Assembly (NCBI GenBank): GCA_963556255.1
Contig: OY744608.1
Location: forward strand, 68,226,103 to 68,290,102
Reading direction: 5' to 3'
DNA length: 64,000 nt
DNA from: Allolobophora icterica
Lineage: Eukaryota > Annelida > Clitellata > Crassiclitellata > Lumbricidae
The translations under genes and the position numbers were made by a program. Shown here one piece after another: positions 53,996 to 62,684 of this stretch (its first letter is position 1; the number at the start of each line of letters is the position of its first letter). Below the pieces are notes generated by a model. It was given only the letters and a program-made list of their open reading frames with translations. It was not told the origin of the DNA and searched no databases.

Positions 53996-56900
53996 GTAAG
54001 TAAGTAAGTAAGTATATTCTTTATTAAACGCTAGCAAACGCACAGCGCTTTACATACAATTATACACAAAGAGGAAAGAAAAATATAACAGTAATAATGA
54101 CGTTAAATTATAAATGAAAATAATAACAACAGAGCCTAGCTGTATAGCATTCTACCCAGGAAACCACGTCGGGTAAGGGAGTCAAATCTAGGGAGAACCA
54201 GATTATGAGAACGTGGGCGCAAATCATACCCGGTCTTATGAACAGGAGGTAGAAGGTCGTGGAGGAGGTGACTAGGGTTTTTGAGAATGTTCTTAAAGAG
54301 ATCACGATCAGCTTTTTTGCAAAGTTCATCAAAAGTAGGAAAAGAAGGAGGGAGGTAGCCGAGATGAACCAACTTACGGATAATTGCGCCCAAATGATCA
54401 AGTTCCTGCTTATTAGCAAAGCCTAACCATACCTGGGAACAGTACAGCATACGGTTGACAGTGGTAGCCCGTATTACATCATGAAGCCTGGGGCCCGAGA
54501 GCCCATGAGAAACTAATATACGATGAGCGTAAAGGGATTGTTTAGCCTTTATGCTTAGTTTTTGGATATAGGGAGAGAATCCAAACTTATCGGTTATTTC
54601 AATTCCTAATATTTTTATTGAAGAGACCCTTGGGATTCCGCATATAGGTGGTGGATTGGATTTAAGGATCGTCTTGGGCTTGGTGAAGATAATGTCGCTG
54701 GATTTAGAATGGTTGAGATGAAGATTGCATCTCTGGGCCCAGGCATTTATGTGATCAAGTTCTGCAACAGTGGTGGAGATATTAGAAGCTAGTATGAGAA
54801 GATAGCAGTCGTCTGCATATTTGAAGATGCGATTAAAGTGGTAGAGAGGTTTTAAACCTGACATGGCTACAACAAAATTGGTAGGACCCATGCCGGAGCC
54901 CTGTATGATACTTGCATTAATTCTGGCCAGGGTCGATGTGATACCATGGAACTTAGTGCAATGGCTGCGGTTACTGAGGAGGGAAAGGATCCAATTATGA
55001 ATATTGATGGGGATGGGTAAGAGGGCCAGTTGGTCGGCCAGGAAAGAGTGTCTGACAGTATCAAAAGCCTTAGAAAAGTCTAAGGCAACGAGGCGGACAT
55101 ACGGTTCTGAATTGAGCGAGTTAAGTATGAAGTCAGAAATAGTAATTAAAGCAGCAGAAGTGGATCCGGATGGTCTGAAAGCAAATTGATCAGCAAACGA
55201 ACGGTTCTCAGCAGGGTTAGTGAGAATGGGGTAAAGATAATGGCGCACAACCAATTTCTCAAGTATTCTACATAGAACCGGAGTGATTGAAATTGGCCGA
55301 TAATCGGCTTCAGTGATTGGACATGGAACCTTGGGGATTGGGGTGATAGAGCTGGACCTCCATTGATCGGGGACTGTGGAATTGCTTATCGAGAGATTAT
55401 ACAAATGCATTATGGGTTCAGCAAGGAGGTGGGCCATATTTGACAGAAGCCATACAGGAATACCATCAGGACCAGTTGAACAACCGCGAACAGAAGAAAG
55501 AGAGGTGTGAATGCTAATAACACCAAATTTACGTGGGTTGGGTTCGAACTCATGGGCTGACAATAACATCCTAGGTAACTGGTACTGGTCATCTGTTGAG
55601 ATGTCACAATAGTGTTGGTTAAGTGTTTCAGAGTTAATATTGTTATTTGTTAAGTTACTCTCAGCGACACGCCCATTTCGTAGGCGTTTAACCTCAGACC
55701 AAAGTTTCTTTGATCCACGGCACAAACCATCAAAAGTGGCGACATTACTATTAATAATGATGCGATTTACTCGGTCAGCAATGGCTGCAGCAGCCTCAAG
55801 GTGGTTCCGTTGAAATAGTCTGTTGCGCTTTCGCAGTAGATATTTAAGAAACGGAGTCATATACGAAGGGTCACGATCTTTAATGGTAATCCTTTTGATA
55901 GGAAAGATATGATCAGTAGCAGATCGTATGGTAGAATAGAATTCGTCGAAGGAATCTTGAGTTGTTACGCGTTCGTACATGTAGCTCCAGTTGAGATCTG
56001 CTAGATACATCTGCATCTGAGACATTTTTTCTGGGGTACGGAGACGCAAATCGCATACACGACGATCAGCAGGTGTAGTCGCAACACGGTCCAGGTTGGT
56101 CACTAAGACAGCAGAATGACGAGTTTTAACTGATGATTTAATGGCTGAGCTTTTACAACCCAAACGTTCTGAACTGTAAACACGATCAAGAGGGTGGCCC
56201 TCATGAGAGGGACCATCGAATACAGCGTGGAGGCCGATTTGGTGGAGAAGTTTGAATGGGAGACGGTTGAAGTCACCGGCGAGAAGAATGGTAGGACTAT
56301 TGTTGTGTAAAGATATCTCGTCGAGCGTTTCTTCAAGAATTGAGATGAGGGTGCAGATATCGTATAAGGGTTTAGGAGGATGGTATAGTCCACCAATGAA
56401 GAAATCCCTTGTGGTCAATTTGACATAAATCCATAAAAGTTCAATATCAGGTCCGTATGGAGTAGATGGTACAAACACGGTTGGTTTGAAGGCTGTCCTG
56501 CAGTACATGGCAATGCCCCCACCTCTACGATTCACTCTGTCTCGACGAAATAAAGTGTAACTTGCGATGTCAAAGGTGGCATCGTCGTGGTGTGGTTTTA
56601 ACCAACTTTCAACTAATATTGCTACATCCGGAGTAAAACAAGATAGATCAGCAGTAAGATGATCAATTGCGTGTGGCTTCGCAATACTGGTAGGATTGAG
56701 AAGAAAGAGCGAGGGGAAGTCTGTCGAGGGAGATGAAGGTTGGTTGACGGAAGAGGGCCGTTCGTCCCTGGTCACGATAGGGTAGGTCAATGTACGAGCG
56801 GAGGGTTTTGTTTTTCTACTTCGGCGTGCCAGCGTGATCAACACAGGGATCAACATGGCCTCATCATGCAAAGCATCATGATAAACAGAAGCCGGACGAG

Positions 56901-57300
56901 TGACCTGGGTTACGGCACCAATGCGCTTATGATCGTCAATCCCACGATCGTCCATCTGTCGAAGTCTCTCTCGCCCACCGCGTGATCCTCTGTATCGGAG
57001 CACACCCATGTGGGAGAGAGTCTGAAATGTATGTTTACATAAGGAATTGGCGGATATCCGAGGCATAGTGTACCTGATTGAGAACAGTTGTTGCCGGCTG
57101 TAAGCGAACGCGGATCGTTCCGCGTTATAACGGTCGTTTTGTGGCATGACAAATACTGAGAGGAAACCGATCAGAACTCGAAAATTAAAGCAAAACTTCA
57201 TAATAAACACCGGTTTACTAAATCCTAAGTTCGAGTCAAATTACGAAACCAAATCTCAGAACGAAAACTAAAGTAATAACTGCAAAAATCCGTAAACATT
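53996..57300 (-). mobile_element. Full or near-full CR1/Daphne-like LINE with (TTAC)n tail
   Basis: On the minus strand the ORF is followed by a short 3' UTR ending AATAAAGAATA and then (TTAC)n (54000-54014), the microsatellite tail typical of CR1/L2/Daphne elements. The 5' end is not defined; I place it near 57.3 kb where flanking (CTGT)n begins. Confidence 0.75.
54136..57210 (-). CDS. Non-LTR retrotransposon ORF2: AP endonuclease plus reverse transcriptase, uninterrupted
   Basis: A 1024-aa open frame. Residues ~1-165 are an unassigned N-terminus whose true start could be an internal Met. An AP-endonuclease domain runs from ~168 (LLNPTSIAKPH, VAILVESWL, RRGGGIAMYC, LLAGDFN, LDRVYSS, TRHSAVLV). 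The RT has ADYRPISITPVL, LDFSKAFDTV, IQGSGMGPT and the catalytic KYADD near ~795. The C-terminal GYLPPSFPT and LFKNILKNPSHLL pattern fits the CR1/L2/Daphne part of the jockey superfamily. It encodes target-primed reverse transcription. It lies in intron 9 of SLC5 copy 3, same strand. Absence of stops suggests recent insertion. Confidence 0.9.
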   Translation of the reverse strand: MFIMKFCFNFRVLIGFLSVFVMPQNDRYNAERSAFAYSRQQLFSIRYTMPRISANSLCKHTFQTLSHMGVLRYRGSRGGRERLRQMDDRGIDDHKRIGAVTQVTRPASVYHDALHDEAMLIPVLITLARRSRKTKPSARTLTYPIVTRDERPSSVNQPSSPSTDFPSLFLLNPTSIAKPHAIDHLTADLSCFTPDVAILVESWLKPHHDDATFDIASYTLFRRDRVNRRGGGIAMYCRTAFKPTVFVPSTPYGPDIELLWIYVKLTTRDFFIGGLYHPPKPLYDICTLISILEETLDEISLHNNSPTILLAGDFNRLPFKLLHQIGLHAVFDGPSHEGHPLDRVYSSERLGCKSSAIKSSVKTRHSAVLVTNLDRVATTPADRRVCDLRLRTPEKMSQMQMYLADLNWSYMYERVTTQDSFDEFYSTIRSATDHIFPIKRITIKDRDPSYMTPFLKYLLRKRNRLFQRNHLEAAAAIADRVNRIIINSNVATFDGLCRGSKKLWSEVKRLRNGRVAESNLTNNNINSETLNQHYCDISTDDQYQLPRMLLSAHEFEPNPRKFGVISIHTSLSSVRGCSTGPDGIPVWLLSNMAHLLAEPIMHLYNLSISNSTVPDQWRSSSITPIPKVPCPITEADYRPISITPVLCRILEKLVVRHYLYPILTNPAENRSFADQFAFRPSGSTSAALITISDFILNSLNSEPYVRLVALDFSKAFDTVRHSFLADQLALLPIPINIHNWILSLLSNRSHCTKFHGITSTLARINASIIQGSGMGPTNFVVAMSGLKPLYHFNRIFKYADDCYLLILASNISTTVAELDHINAWAQRCNLHLNHSKSSDIIFTKPKTILKSNPPPICGIPRVSSIKILGIEITDKFGFSPYIQKLSIKAKQSLYAHRILVSHGLSGPRLHDVIRATTVNRMLYCSQVWLGFANKQELDHLGAIIRKLVHLGYLPPSFPTFDELCKKADRDLFKNILKNPSHLLHDLLPPVHKTGYDLRPRSHNLVLPRFDSLTRRGFLGRMLYS

Positions 57301-57307
57301 GGAGCGA

Positions 57308-57338
57308 ATTTAAAACGAGTGTCTGTCTGCCTGCCTGC

Positions 57339-57396
<58 letters not shown>

Positions 57397-57405
57397 CTCT
57401 AGTAA
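57308..57405. repeat. (CTGT)n/(CT)n microsatellite
   Basis: Lies 5' of the intact LINE, on the far side from its (TTAC)n tail. Confidence 0.85.
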
Positions 57406-57565
57406 CTTCATTTCTTCTCCTCCCTTTCTTCCGTTCCTCTCATTCTCTTTGTCTCGCTTTGTCTCACTTTACTTGCCGTGGAATTGTTTTTTTCTATAGA
57501 AATTTGAAGAATGCAGAAAGCTATAGATGATGTCACAACATGTTTCCTATATATTTATACAAATA

Positions 57566-57668
<103 letters not shown>

Positions 57669-57766
57669 ATGGATAGACGGATGGACGCATGGACTGATGG
57701 TGGGATGGATAGATGAATGGATATACAGGCAGACAGCTACATAGAAAGATACCGATAGCCAAAAAT

Positions 57767-57767
<1 letters not shown>

Positions 57768-57815
<48 letters not shown>

Positions 57816-57825
57816 TAGATAGACG
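57768..57825. repeat. (GACA)n/(GATA)n microsatellite
   Basis: Ends within 10 bp of the exon 9 donor of SLC5 copy 3; the counterpart of 29466-29930 in copy 2. Confidence 0.9.
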
Positions 57826-57939
57826 ACAAACCTCAAAGCCCCTCCATAAAGCGTGGCGAGAAAAAGTCCAGCAAAACCAGGAGCGTCGGCAAACATCTGC
57901 AGGACGAAACGAGGCAGCAACTGAAAAATAATCACTTTG

Positions 57940-57944
57940 AGACT

Positions 57945-58027
<83 letters not shown>
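57940..58027. repeat. (AATC)n microsatellite
   Basis: About 20 units just upstream of exon 9 of SLC5 copy 3; a shorter ATCAATCAATC tract occurs at the same place in copies 1 and 2. Confidence 0.9.
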
Positions 58028-58109
58028 CAAACAAACAATCAACCTAAATTAGTCGGTATAAAACCACGCACTCTGCCTGACTTTCAGAACTCCGAACTTT
58101 TGTTGAGGG

Positions 58110-58380
58110 CCATAGAGCAGTGGTAACATCACTGGCGTGAAGAGCAGCAGATAGCAGGGTCGCTTCCCGCAACCCTTCCAAATGTCCACTCAGCCTATCA
58201 TTCGCGAGATGGCGTGTTTGTGAAAATGAGATGTAGGACGTGATGGACGCCTTGCATGGCTGCCGTATACAGTTAAAATTCGACTCCTGTAATAACTTGT
58301 GATCATCCGTTCATACTGATTTGTAATCATACTGCGTAATTTTCAGTTTGAAAATATTAAACGAAAATTATTATTATGAC
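58110..58380 (+). mobile_element. Insertion in SLC5 copy 3 intron 8, possibly a degenerate tRNA-SINE
   Basis: It separates GAGGGC from TATGACTCTATAAAC, which are contiguous in copy 2 near 30.17 kb. The head reads TAGAGCAGTGGTAACATCAC, then GGGTCGCTTCCCGC, resembling degraded A and B boxes. The tail is ATTATTATT. Confidence 0.5.
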
Positions 58381-59009
58381 TCTATAAACTTAATAGTTTT
58401 GGAGACGCTTGGCATTTATGGCATAATAAATGAATATCTGATCAGCTGATATGTTAAGCTACTCAATCGTTGCTCAAATGTTCATACATCGGGCAGCTAA
58501 GAAGTCTTGGCAACTTAATACAACCAATTTGTCATCAAACTCACTAAACCGAGATCGTTTTATACAATACTACTAGATAAACAAGAAGGTATTAGAATTT
58601 ATGGGTAGATCCATGTAAAAGTTACGCATCAATGAACCTGATTGCCATTTCGGATTTCGTGATTGGCCAGAGGGTCGCAACGGATTGAAGTGTAGTAGGA
58701 AACGACTGTGAGTCCAATGAAGCATGTAATCAGGTGCAAAACCATAAAGGCCGGCAGGTTCAGGAGAACGGTTCTATAATTACACAATGAATAATTCTGT
58801 TTAGAAATGATACGATCATGGCGATTTAGAGAGAAAAGCTGATGGTGGTTGTTACTGTGGAAGTGGTGTTGGTAGTAGTTTTGATGGTGTAGGTATTATT
58901 GTTGTTGGGGTGCTCGTGGTGGTGCAATTGGTGGGGGTGGAGTTGACGATTGTGATGATTGTTTTATCAAGATGAGGACTTGCATTCATATACCTGCAAC
59001 CACACTTTA

Positions 59010-59112
59010 ATCTCCGCTTCTTCTTCATCATCCACTGCTCTACATAGTTTTACATCATCTGCAAACTTAGAAATTTTAGATAAAATTCCATCGTCTATGT
59101 ATATGTCGTGAA
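59010..59112 (-). mobile_element. LINE reverse-transcriptase core fragment
   Basis: About 100 bp in intron 7 of SLC5 copy 3. The minus strand reads DDGILSKISKFADDVKLCRAV, containing the FADD catalytic motif of non-LTR RT. Too short for classification. Confidence 0.6.
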
Positions 59113-59344
59113 TACATAGGTCTTTAAGACTCTATAATTATATCGGAAGAGTAGGCAAATAATCGTGGTAAAGCAATATAATGAAGATGAATGTTTTTCT
59201 TACAGTTTTGCTTGTGACTGAGTCTTTGTGGCTGAATACCGTTGTACAGCGGGCTGTGATAAGCCATAGATTTTGAACCAAGTCAACGGATAAGCGAATA
59301 GAAATCCCCAGAATGTGTGTCGAACTGTCGGATCAGGACTCCAT

Positions 59345-60712
59345 CTGAAAACATAACGACCACTGACTCTGAACTTGCCCACATACACTGTAGCTGAATG
59401 GGCTAGTAGGGGTCCTATGGGGTCTTGGGGGCAGCACCGTAATTATGTTAAAATTACCAGGGGATGGTCTCCACCACCCCAATTTTTTTGTCCCCACCAT
59501 CCTGTTATTTCATTGAATTAAGAGAATGCTGGTCCAAGCCTTCTCGTGACCAACTAGCCTTTATAAACGGATCGGCTTTAAAGCTGTGCCTCATTATTTA
59601 AGCCCATCCTGTTGTCTATTCAGACATGTCAATCAAGGATTCGTAGGCTTGTCTGGCACACGAACCAGCAGCCGGCGCTGATAAATGGCTCAATAACACC
59701 ATCAACTAAAAAGGGAAGGGAAGTGTGCGTGCCAAGTAATTGATGTAGTCTATACACTGCCTGATCCCACACCTGTTGTTTACAGTCTCTCGCGCATTAG
59801 TTCGCGCAATCTAGGTCAGTAACAACCATTCATCGTTGCTTTTAGCCATGGAATGTGTTTATAAGCCTATATGAGGCCTCGCGCACAACAGAACTATTAA
59901 CCATCGATCATGCCGCTAATCAGATGTAGAGTGCTCGTATTATGTTTGTATATATGTAGTAGGTTATTAATATATTTATAACCGTTATAATGAAGCAGTG
60001 CACCGCTTTCTGTTTAATAACATATAAACCTCTATTTAACATAACATAACATAACATTACAAGGTTTTAAGTGGCTCAGAAGACTATCATCTGTGTCAGA
60101 GCCTCTCTCTCGAGCTTCCTCTCAATTGCACCCCGTTCTAGTTATTTATTCTAGTTATGTATTCAAGTTATTTATTCTCTTGTTTCTGGTTGCGGTGGCT
60201 CCGCCTAATAAAACGAGTGTAATCATCGTGTTGCTTGAAACGTTGCTTAACCACGTTTGCTTGAAAGTCTGCAGCACTACAATATATGGACTGCTATGTA
60301 CAAAGTAATAGCCTGAATGAGTCTGTTTATCGAAAGGTTGAAACTGTGTTGCCAGGTCGTCTGGCTTTTGAGCCCACTGCTATTTTTAAGCAGTCCAGTT
60401 CAGATAAATGCGTGTATGGAATTACCGCGGTTTTTTGCTGTGCCGTTAACCTTGTGGCTGTTGCATTGTCTATATATATGGAAAACATCTGGGTTAGCAC
60501 ACTGGCTATAGTCATTTCCAAACGAACATAATTTTTTAAAGCGACCTGGAAAACCTATATTCACTTCAAAAAGGGGTCAGTCAGCGCGAATATGGGTTAA
60601 ACAGCATGTTTACCGCGCAAGAAAGATCATTCGTTTATCTGTGGTGTATATTTACTAAAGCACATAACAGAAAAAAGGCTAAACATAGTACATTCGATAG
60701 GCCTTTTGCAGC
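59345..60712. other. No gene recognised between SLC5 copy 3 exon 7 and the 94-bp array
   Basis: No match to SLC5 exon 6 (reading GGxGNVF in the other copies) on the minus strand, and no long ORF. Contains a short (ATAAC)n tract near 60042. The junction between host and inserted element probably lies here, but I could not place it. Confidence 0.5.
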
Positions 60713-61400
60713 ATAATGCGGGTGTGGTATCATTTCGGGACCGGTTGCCAAATTTGGACCCCCCATATATTTCGTTATAAATTAGAAAAATTAAGCATTC
60801 TGCGGTAAAATGCGGGTGTGGTATCATTTCGGGACCGTTTGCCAAATTTGGACCCCCCATATATTTCGTTATAAATTAGAAAAAATCAAACATTCCGCGG
60901 TATAATGCGGGTGTGGTATCATTTCGGGACCGGTTGCCAAATTTGGACCCCCCATATATTTCGTTATAAATTAGAAAAAATCAAACATTCCGCGGTATAA
61001 TGCGGGTGTGGTATCATTTCGGGACCGGTTGCCAAATTTGGACCCCCCCATATATTTCGTTATAAATTAGAAAAAATCAAACATTCTGCGGTGTAATGCG
61101 GGTGTGGCATGACTCCGGGACCGGTTGCCAAATTTGGGCCCCCCATATATTTCGTTATAAATTAGAAAAATTAAGCATTCTGCTGTATTAGAAGTATAAT
61201 GCGGGTGTGGTATCATTTCGGGACCGATTGCCAAATTTGGACCCCCATAAATTTCGTTGTAAATTAGAAAAATTAAGCATTCTGCGGTATAATGAGGGTG
61301 TGGTATGACTTCGGGACCGTTTGCCAAATTTGGACCCCCTGTAAATTTCGTTGTAAATTAGAAAAAATAAGCCTTCCGCATTATTAGAAGCTAAATATGG
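60713..61400. repeat. Tandem array of ~94-bp units (about 7)
   Basis: Units begin near 60715, 60809, 60903, 60998, 61095, 61199, 61291, with a degenerate eighth at ~61387. Each contains AATGCGGGTGTGGTATC, GACCGGTTGCCAAATTTGG and ATATTTCGTTATAAATTAG. Spacing is 92-104 bp, not a multiple of three, so the minus-strand ORFs across it are by-products. It abuts the virus-like ORF block and may be its subterminal or terminal-repeat region. Confidence 0.85.
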
Positions 61401-61511
61401 ATGTGACACTACTACGAAACGTCGGCAAAATGTTGACCCCCTCCTAATCGTACGGCGGTGGCGCGCTAGGAATTACAGACTCACTACTCCAACCACCTAC
61501 GATGAAAACTT

Positions 61512-62117
61512 TTATTTTGAGGTTCGCGGACAAGTCCCAGTGCTGGTTAGTTTCTTTATTAGTTCCGCCACCACGTCGTCTTTGCTTTGACTCGGCAACT
61601 CTTTTTTTCCGCTCTTGCTTTGTATATCACGTTTCATCGTTCTATATTTTTCCTCCTCTCCCAGAATAAGTTTATATTCATCGTCGCTTATAGCTGTGTC
61701 TTCTAACGCCCGAGAAATATGGTCATGAACTGTGTTTAGCTTACTTTCCGCCAAAATACAAATTTCGTCGTGTTTTGAAGCTTTAGCAACAAACGATCGG
61801 CTAACAACATTTCCAATAATATCCAGAAAACTCGTCGCTATGGCCAAACTCTCCAGAACAATACCAGGAATAAAACCAATACCAGTGGCTAACATAGCTG
61901 CCCCACCCACCCCAGTTCCAAGACTAACTATAGCAAGGCCGGCCGAGGCCCCATTAGCCACATCTACAACCCTCTTATACTTCTTACATAGTTGTCCCCG
62001 ACTTATCGCCTCAGACCTCAGGAATGCTTCTATTTCGCCGATCTTCTGCAAGCGAAATGTTTGCGACGTCGTGTCTGACGAAATTGTTGACTCCATCAGC
62101 GGTGGGTACAAAGACAT
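61512..62117 (-). CDS. 201-aa glycine-rich membrane protein of a mobile-element/virus-associated family
   Basis: Starts MSLYPPLMEST. Residues ~50-108 form a Gly/Ala-rich hydrophobic region (ASAGLAIVSLGTGVGGAA, then IPGIVLESLAIATSFLDIIG), long enough for two membrane helices. A charged helical tail follows (KHDEICILAESKLN, ISDDEYKLILGEEEKY). From memory, unverified, similar uncharacterised proteins with KHDEI-LAESKLN and ISDEE motifs are common in cnidarian and other invertebrate genomes, often as multicopy genes. Function unknown; a membrane-active viral protein is one possibility. Six bp from the preceding stop, so organised like a polycistronic viral block. Confidence 0.65.
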   Translation of the reverse strand: MSLYPPLMESTISSDTTSQTFRLQKIGEIEAFLRSEAISRGQLCKKYKRVVDVANGASAGLAIVSLGTGVGGAAMLATGIGFIPGIVLESLAIATSFLDIIGNVVSRSFVAKASKHDEICILAESKLNTVHDHISRALEDTAISDDEYKLILGEEEKYRTMKRDIQSKSGKKELPSQSKDDVVAELIKKLTSTGTCPRTSK

Positions 62118-62123
62118 ACTTTT

Positions 62124-62669
62124 TTATAGTTGCTCTATCAGTAACGTTACGTTTAACTCAATAGTTGAAGTACTTAAAACGCCTATCTTTTTTCCTTCAA
62201 TTCGAAAACTCGTTTGTCCTGGAATGAATATTGCCCTAGATGCATCAAATTGTCCACTTTGAATGTCAACTGTACGATCGATGCTACCCGCGGCTGTAAT
62301 AATGCGAACTGACGCATCGCCGGTACTAACACCAAACATTGTAAGCCTCCAGAATCCGCGGTCTAAAGAGACCGTCTCATTGTTAGTTTGCAACGTAATA
62401 CAGGGATAGCGTGCCGCGGTTAATGGAAGCGTTTGCCACGAACTTAGAGTCACAGTTTTGGCCGCTGTGTAAATATCGCGGCTGTGGTAATCGTCCGATA
62501 CGAAATCGATGTGAATTTGGGGAACCGCGTCTAACATATCTGCGGTGGGCTTAGGGATTGTATATCCCCAGTTGGTTAGTCCAACCAAATCATCGAGGTT
62601 GTATTTATGCATATTTGTTTCTCCTTTTTGCCGGAGATAACCACGAATCTTGTAGTGTGAGTCGGCCAT
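62124..62669 (-). CDS. 181-aa virus-like structural protein, beta-rich, unrecognised
   Basis: Starts MADSHYKIRG at an ATG 15 bp after the fibre stop and ends LLIEQL, 6 bp before the next start. No signal peptide and no membrane segment. Residues ~60-181 are dominated by alternating hydrophobic beta-type segments (ITLQTNNETVSLD, FWRLTMFGVS, VRIITAAG, SFRIEGKKIGVL), as in fibre-head or capsid-decoration proteins. I do not recognise the family. The position between the fibre and a membrane protein suggests a second structural or attachment component. Confidence 0.65.
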   Translation of the reverse strand: MADSHYKIRGYLRQKGETNMHKYNLDDLVGLTNWGYTIPKPTADMLDAVPQIHIDFVSDDYHSRDIYTAAKTVTLSSWQTLPLTAARYPCITLQTNNETVSLDRGFWRLTMFGVSTGDASVRIITAAGSIDRTVDIQSGQFDASRAIFIPGQTSFRIEGKKIGVLSTSTIELNVTLLIEQL

Positions 62670-62684
62670 TATTAAGTCTTATGT

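Noticed and set aside
60627..61409. Minus-strand ORFs with repeated IYNEIYGG peptides
   Set aside because: The 94-bp period is not divisible by three and frames break at unit boundaries; a tandem DNA repeat, not a gene.
61732..62262. 176-aa plus-strand ORF
   Set aside because: Antisense shadow of the 201-aa and 181-aa minus-strand genes.
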